Shown here: one piece after another, positions 2,187-5,172 of the stretch
Layout of the letters: each line of letters starts with the position of its first letter
Numbering within the stretch: the first letter of the stretch is position 1
DNA from: JBGPMO01 sp041487075
Lineage (GTDB): Bacteria > Patescibacteriota > Minisyncoccia > UBA6257 > 1-14-0-10-40-38
NCBI GenBank assembly: GCA_041487075.1
Contig: JBGPMO010000047.1
Span: 1-5,172, forward strand
Length of the DNA: 5,172 bases
Reading direction: 5' to 3'
Translations under genes and position numbers: made by a program
The notes under the pieces: generated by a model
The model's database searches: none
What the model saw: the letters and a program-made list of their open reading frames with translations, nothing else
Told to the model about the DNA's origin: nothing

Positions 2187-3713
2187 ATGCAGTGGAAAAT
2201 TTTTAAAAAGCATCAGTCTTTCCGACGCGCATTGCTTTGGTGTGGCGCACTTGTTTTCATCGGCGGATTATTACAGGTCAATCCCGGGAAGCGCATCTCG
2301 GTTTTGCCTCCGGCCCGTGCTGACGTGAACCAGCCGAATATTGTGGTCATCAGAACGGATGATGAGGATGTTACCGAAATGCACATTCACCGCCCTGACA
2401 CCGGAGCGTTGGTGATGCAGGAGGTGCACGATCTCATCGCCAATAACGGCATAACGTTCCAAAATAATTTCGTATCATACTCGCTGTGTTGCCCGTCTCG
2501 AGCTGCTTTTTATTCTGGCCAATACGCGCACAACAACCATGTGCTCGGCAACACGCCGCCTTTTGGCGGATACCAACGTTTCGATCACACGAATACTCTG
2601 CCCGTGTGGCTTCAGAATGCCGGATATGACACGGTTCACATCGGTAAGTATATGAATGGGTATAACGGAAACCATGACGGCATTCCTCCTGGCTGGGATG
2701 AATGGTATACGACGTGGAGCGGAAATTACTACGGGTATCAACTGAATGAAAATGGAACCATAGTCAGTTACGGGTACACGCCAGCTGACTATTCCACCGA
2801 CGTTTTTACCAGGAAAGCCGTTCAATTTATTCGCCGCGCGGATTCCACAAAACCGTTTTATCTCATGCTTGACTACAATGCCCCCCATTGGGGCGGCGCA
2901 GGAGAAGGCGCTCCCATTCCCGCTCCTCGCCATCAGGGCATTTTCGACAATTACGAGCCGCAGTGGCCGCCGAATTTTAATGAACGCGATGTAAGCGATA
3001 AGCCGGCTTGGATTCGCGCGCTTCCGCGTTTTAGCACGACAACGATCGCGGCTATTACCACCGAATATCGGCAACGCCTCGGAACTCTTCTCGCCGTTGA
3101 TGAAGGAGTCGCCCGGATTGTGCATGCGCTCGCCGATGCCCAGGTATTAGAAAATACCTACATCTTTTTTACCTCTGATAATGGGTATGAAGAGGGGGAG
3201 CATCGGATACCCAGTGGAAAGGGAGTGCACTACGAGGAATCGATCAGGGTTCCCTTGGTGGTCCGGATTCCCGGAATGTCAGTCGGCAAAGAAGCTCAAG
3301 AGATCGTCGCGAACATCGATTTCGCGCCAACCTTTGTTGAGCTCGCACATGCGACAGCTCTCCGTGTTATGGATGGGCGTTCATTCCTTCCCCTTTTAAG
3401 AGGGGAGGGCGTGCCATGGAATAGGGATCTTTTTCTTGATTCATATTCTTACACCATACTTTCTCATACGGTGAATCGAGGAGCCATTGGTCTCAGGAAT
3501 AAAAACTACGCGTATATTGAATCCGATTCCAATCATGACGGGGTTCCTGATGAACGCGAACTATACAACTTTACTCCAGACTCTTGCCGTTCTGTCGTCG
3601 ATCCGTACGAGCTTGATAGCCAGCAGGCAAATCCTTGCTATCAGCAACTTTTAGAACGCCTCCATAATCGCGTCCAGATACTGCAAAGTTGTTCTGGGGC
3701 AAGCTGCCAGTAA
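2187..3713 (+). CDS. Exported sulfatase, N-acetylglucosamine-6-sulfatase-like
   Basis: This 508-residue type I sulfatase hydrolyses sulfate esters, probably of a sugar. C101 in CCPSR (101-105) is the cysteine oxidised to formylglycine. D58 and D59 (RTDDED) and D331-N332 (SDNGY) are the expected calcium ligands. GKY (K154), the APH motif (H234) and K345 complete the active site. LCCPSRAAFYSGQYAHNNHV, TYIFFTSDNGY and the tail LQSCSGASC closely resemble human lysosomal N-acetylglucosamine-6-sulfatase as I recall it, so 6-sulfated GlcNAc is a reasonable but unproven substrate. The N-terminus (KK, RR, hydrophobic 15-30, PPARA at 41-45) is a signal peptide or anchor. C467, C484, C502 and C507 could form disulfides outside the cell. 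No formylglycine-generating enzyme is in the window. The start is ATG with a weak GAGAAG upstream, 18 bases after tRNA-Trp. Confidence 0.93.
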   Translation: MQWKIFKKHQSFRRALLWCGALVFIGGLLQVNPGKRISVLPPARADVNQPNIVVIRTDDEDVTEMHIHRPDTGALVMQEVHDLIANNGITFQNNFVSYSLCCPSRAAFYSGQYAHNNHVLGNTPPFGGYQRFDHTNTLPVWLQNAGYDTVHIGKYMNGYNGNHDGIPPGWDEWYTTWSGNYYGYQLNENGTIVSYGYTPADYSTDVFTRKAVQFIRRADSTKPFYLMLDYNAPHWGGAGEGAPIPAPRHQGIFDNYEPQWPPNFNERDVSDKPAWIRALPRFSTTTIAAITTEYRQRLGTLLAVDEGVARIVHALADAQVLENTYIFFTSDNGYEEGEHRIPSGKGVHYEESIRVPLVVRIPGMSVGKEAQEIVANIDFAPTFVELAHATALRVMDGRSFLPLLRGEGVPWNRDLFLDSYSYTILSHTVNRGAIGLRNKNYAYIESDSNHDGVPDERELYNFTPDSCRSVVDPYELDSQQANPCYQQLLERLHNRVQILQSCSGASCQ

Positions 3714-3727
3714 TACTCGCCTTCGTG

Positions 3728-4213
3728 ATGTTTATAAGCGCGATTCCCGCCATCATTGCTGTCGTGTTTTTTGTGTTTGGTTTCCTCGGTGTTTTTATTC
3801 CATTTATTCCCGGGGTTGCTTTAGCGTGGCTTGGTCTTTTTTTCTACGCGTACTTCACCTCGTTTACAAAAATTTCCCTAGCTGTAGCTTTGGTCTTTCT
3901 TGGTTTTACGGTATTTGTTATGGTTTTTGAGTTTTTGGCACCGGTGATTGGCGCAAAACATAATCATGCATCTCCGTACGGAGTCGTCGGCGCTTTTCTT
4001 GGTATTTTTCTTGGATTTTTAGTTTTCGGCCCTTTGGGCTTTTTTATTGGGCCTTTTATTGGAGCGTTTTTAGGAGAAATTCTTTCCGGCAAGGAATCAT
4101 CGCAAGCAATTCATGCCGCAATGGGGGTATTGTGGGGCGCGTTTGTGAGCGCGGTAGTAAAAGCAGTCATTATTCTCGCAATGGCCGGATTCTTTGTTTT
4201 TACCTTGTTTTAG
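3728..4213 (+). CDS. DUF456 family membrane protein
   Basis: This very hydrophobic protein of 161 residues has the hallmarks of DUF456 (a bacterial family with no known function). It has an N-terminal membrane hairpin with GVFIPFIPG (21-29), a polar turn AKHNHASPYGVVGA (76-89), then the glycine-rich GFLVFGPLGFFIGPFIGAFLG (96-116) and the short motif GEILSG before a last membrane helix. I expect four or more membrane segments. I chose the ATG at 3728, 14 bases after the sulfatase stop. A longer frame from TTG at 3689 would overlap the sulfatase by 25 bases and give 174 residues. Neither start has a clear Shine-Dalgarno sequence. Close spacing suggests co-transcription with the sulfatase. A link in function, for example at the envelope, is only a guess. 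Confidence 0.85.
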   Translation: MFISAIPAIIAVVFFVFGFLGVFIPFIPGVALAWLGLFFYAYFTSFTKISLAVALVFLGFTVFVMVFEFLAPVIGAKHNHASPYGVVGAFLGIFLGFLVFGPLGFFIGPFIGAFLGEILSGKESSQAIHAAMGVLWGAFVSAVVKAVIILAMAGFFVFTLF

Positions 4214-4332
4214 CACTTTAAAAAGCCGTCATAAGAGAGCAGTGTCGGAGATAGCTTATCCACACATAGAGCCGCGATACTTAGTGGTATAATTTTAGTT
4301 GGCGAACTCCATGTGTTGAGGAGTTTTTAGCC
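4214..4332 (+). promoter_or_regulatory. Extended -10 promoter and leader of the surface protein gene
   Basis: TGGTATAAT (4285-4293) is a perfect extended -10 element (TGnTATAAT). No good -35 is visible, as is usual for this promoter type. Transcription would begin near 4300, giving a leader of about 33 bases. The preceding 70 bases show nothing clear, including no terminator after the DUF456 gene. Confidence 0.6.
4318..4323 (+). promoter_or_regulatory. Ribosome binding site deciding a GTG start
   Basis: GAGGAG lies nine bases before GTG 4333 and 24 bases before the in-frame ATG 4348. The spacing therefore favours the GTG as the true start of the surface protein. Confidence 0.6.
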
Positions 4333-5172
4333 GTGAATCATCATTGCATGTTTTTGAAACTTTTAACGGGAAAATTCTTTGGAATTTCGCTTCTTTTGAT
4401 ATTATTTTTTTCGCCATTTTTCCATGCGATTACCGCGGCACATGCGGTAACGGGAGTACCACGTATTATCAGTTATCAGGGGCGACTGTTAGATAACGGT
4501 GGAACGCTTCAGTCGGGAACTTTTTATTTCAAATTTTCCATTTGGGATAATGCAACCGTACTATCGGGTAACCAGCTCTGGCCGAGTGCCGCGCCAAACT
4601 CTCTTGCCCTTACCGTTACGAGCGGAGTCTTTAATGTGAACATCGGAGATACGGCAAATGGTTACCCTCACATCCTCGATTACAATTTCAATACCAATCA
4701 GGATATTTTTCTTCAAGTTGAAGTTTCTTCAGACAATGCATCATTTGATACGCTCTCACCAAGACAGCGCCTTACGGCAACTTCTTTCGCGGAACTTGCA
4801 GGAGCAGTAAGCGGCAGCACGACGCCTTCCACGTTTGGGACCACTACGCCTATTAGTTTTTCCGAGGTGACGGTAGAAGCGACAACATCATCCGCAATCG
4901 GCATCACTATTCGAGCCGCTTCCGGACAGATCGCGAATCTTTTTCAGGTACAAAACGCTGCGGGTAACAACCAACTCTATTTCGATTCAGGAGGAGGATT
5001 GATTGCTACTCAGGCAACCACCACGTACCTCGCGATCACGACTACTGCCTCCACTTCTAATCTCATTGTTTCAAACGGTTTTTTCCAAGGCGGCCTTAGC
5101 GCATGCAGTTCCGGCACTTCCAAACTGCTCTGGGATTCAAGCGGAGGTAAGTTTACGTGCGGTACGGATGCG
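4333..5172 (+). CDS. Secreted surface or fibre-like protein (partial, 3' end missing)
   Basis: The frame is open from GTG 4333 to the window end, giving 280 visible residues without a stop. Residues 1-38 are a signal peptide: K14, a hydrophobic core (15-30) and a cleavage site after AHA (36-38). The next block, ISYQGRLLDNGG (46-57), GVFNVNIGD (98-106) and SPRQRLTATSFA (142-153), is a conserved N-terminal domain that I associate with large cell-surface proteins of Patescibacteria. The rest is Thr/Ser/Ala-rich and probably beta-structured, with phrases such as ATQATTTYLAITTTASTSNL. A paired-cysteine motif (C258 ... LLWDSSGGKFTC, C276) recurs in such proteins. These are usually long fibrous adhesin-like proteins, sometimes with a C-terminal self-cleaving chaperone domain; that part would lie outside the window. 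It has its own promoter. Its binding partner is unknown. Confidence 0.82.
   Translation, partial: MNHHCMFLKLLTGKFFGISLLLILFFSPFFHAITAAHAVTGVPRIISYQGRLLDNGGTLQSGTFYFKFSIWDNATVLSGNQLWPSAAPNSLALTVTSGVFNVNIGDTANGYPHILDYNFNTNQDIFLQVEVSSDNASFDTLSPRQRLTATSFAELAGAVSGSTTPSTFGTTTPISFSEVTVEATTSSAIGITIRAASGQIANLFQVQNAAGNNQLYFDSGGGLIATQATTTYLAITTTASTSNLIVSNGFFQGGLSACSSGTSKLLWDSSGGKFTCGTDA

Noticed and set aside
1944..2213. Minus-strand frame of 89 residues with RQDSNLDNWFWRPESCRWTT
   Set aside because: It is antisense of tRNA-Trp and overlaps rpmG, whose zinc motifs make the plus-strand reading certain.
2475..3125. Minus-strand frame of 216 residues inside the sulfatase
   Set aside because: It is a shadow of the sulfatase frame; it has no recognisable motif, while the plus strand has all sulfatase active-site residues.
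1..5172. CRISPR arrays, toxin-antitoxin pairs, transposase genes or phage genes
   Set aside because: No regularly spaced repeats and no proteins of these families were seen in any frame.

Overview
The window looks like a piece of a small-genome bacterial chromosome, most likely Patescibacteria (Candidate Phyla Radiation). The main clue is the truncated surface protein at the right end. It has the secreted 'ISYQGRL ... GVFNVNIGD ... LSPRQRLTATSFA' architecture followed by Thr/Ser-rich repeats, which I know mainly from that group. The phylum call is inference; no rRNA gene or other marker here settles it.

Layout. Bases 1-414: the 3' end of a gene matching the C-terminus of elongation factor Ts (tsf), then a small membrane-anchored protein of unknown function. 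Bases 475-673: a promoter, tRNA-Tyr(GTA) and a hairpin. Bases 694-1084 (minus): a soluble protein of unknown function whose last codons lie inside its own terminator. Bases 1171-1221: overlapping divergent promoters. Bases 1246-1789: an unusual threonine tRNA cluster. Bases 1908-2168: rpmG (ribosomal protein L33) and tRNA-Trp(CCA). Bases 2187-3713: an exported sulfatase resembling N-acetylglucosamine-6-sulfatase. Bases 3728-4213: a DUF456 membrane protein. Bases 4285-5172: an extended -10 promoter and the secreted surface protein, which runs off the window.

The most striking part is 1246-1664. A tRNA-Thr(TGT) gene with every stem intact is split inside its anticodon by 156 bases. That insert contains a second complete tRNA-Thr(TGT), and inverted repeats built on CCCGAC/GTCGGG bound the insert and its two sub-modules. 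Just downstream, a segment perfectly complementary to 14 bases of the split tRNA's T-arm could pair either with that tRNA or with a second, direct copy of the tRNA 3' end. This leads into a multi-hairpin region ending in a long T-tract. It may be a tRNA interrupted by an unknown intron-like or mobile element, or a recombination remnant; the sequence alone does not decide.

The translation genes (tsf, rpmG, tRNAs for Tyr, Thr and Trp) are typical housekeeping company. In many bacteria rpmG and tRNA-Trp are followed by secE-nusG. Here that place is taken by a secreted hydrolase, a membrane protein and a surface protein, so the boundary after tRNA-Trp looks like a junction between core and accessory DNA.
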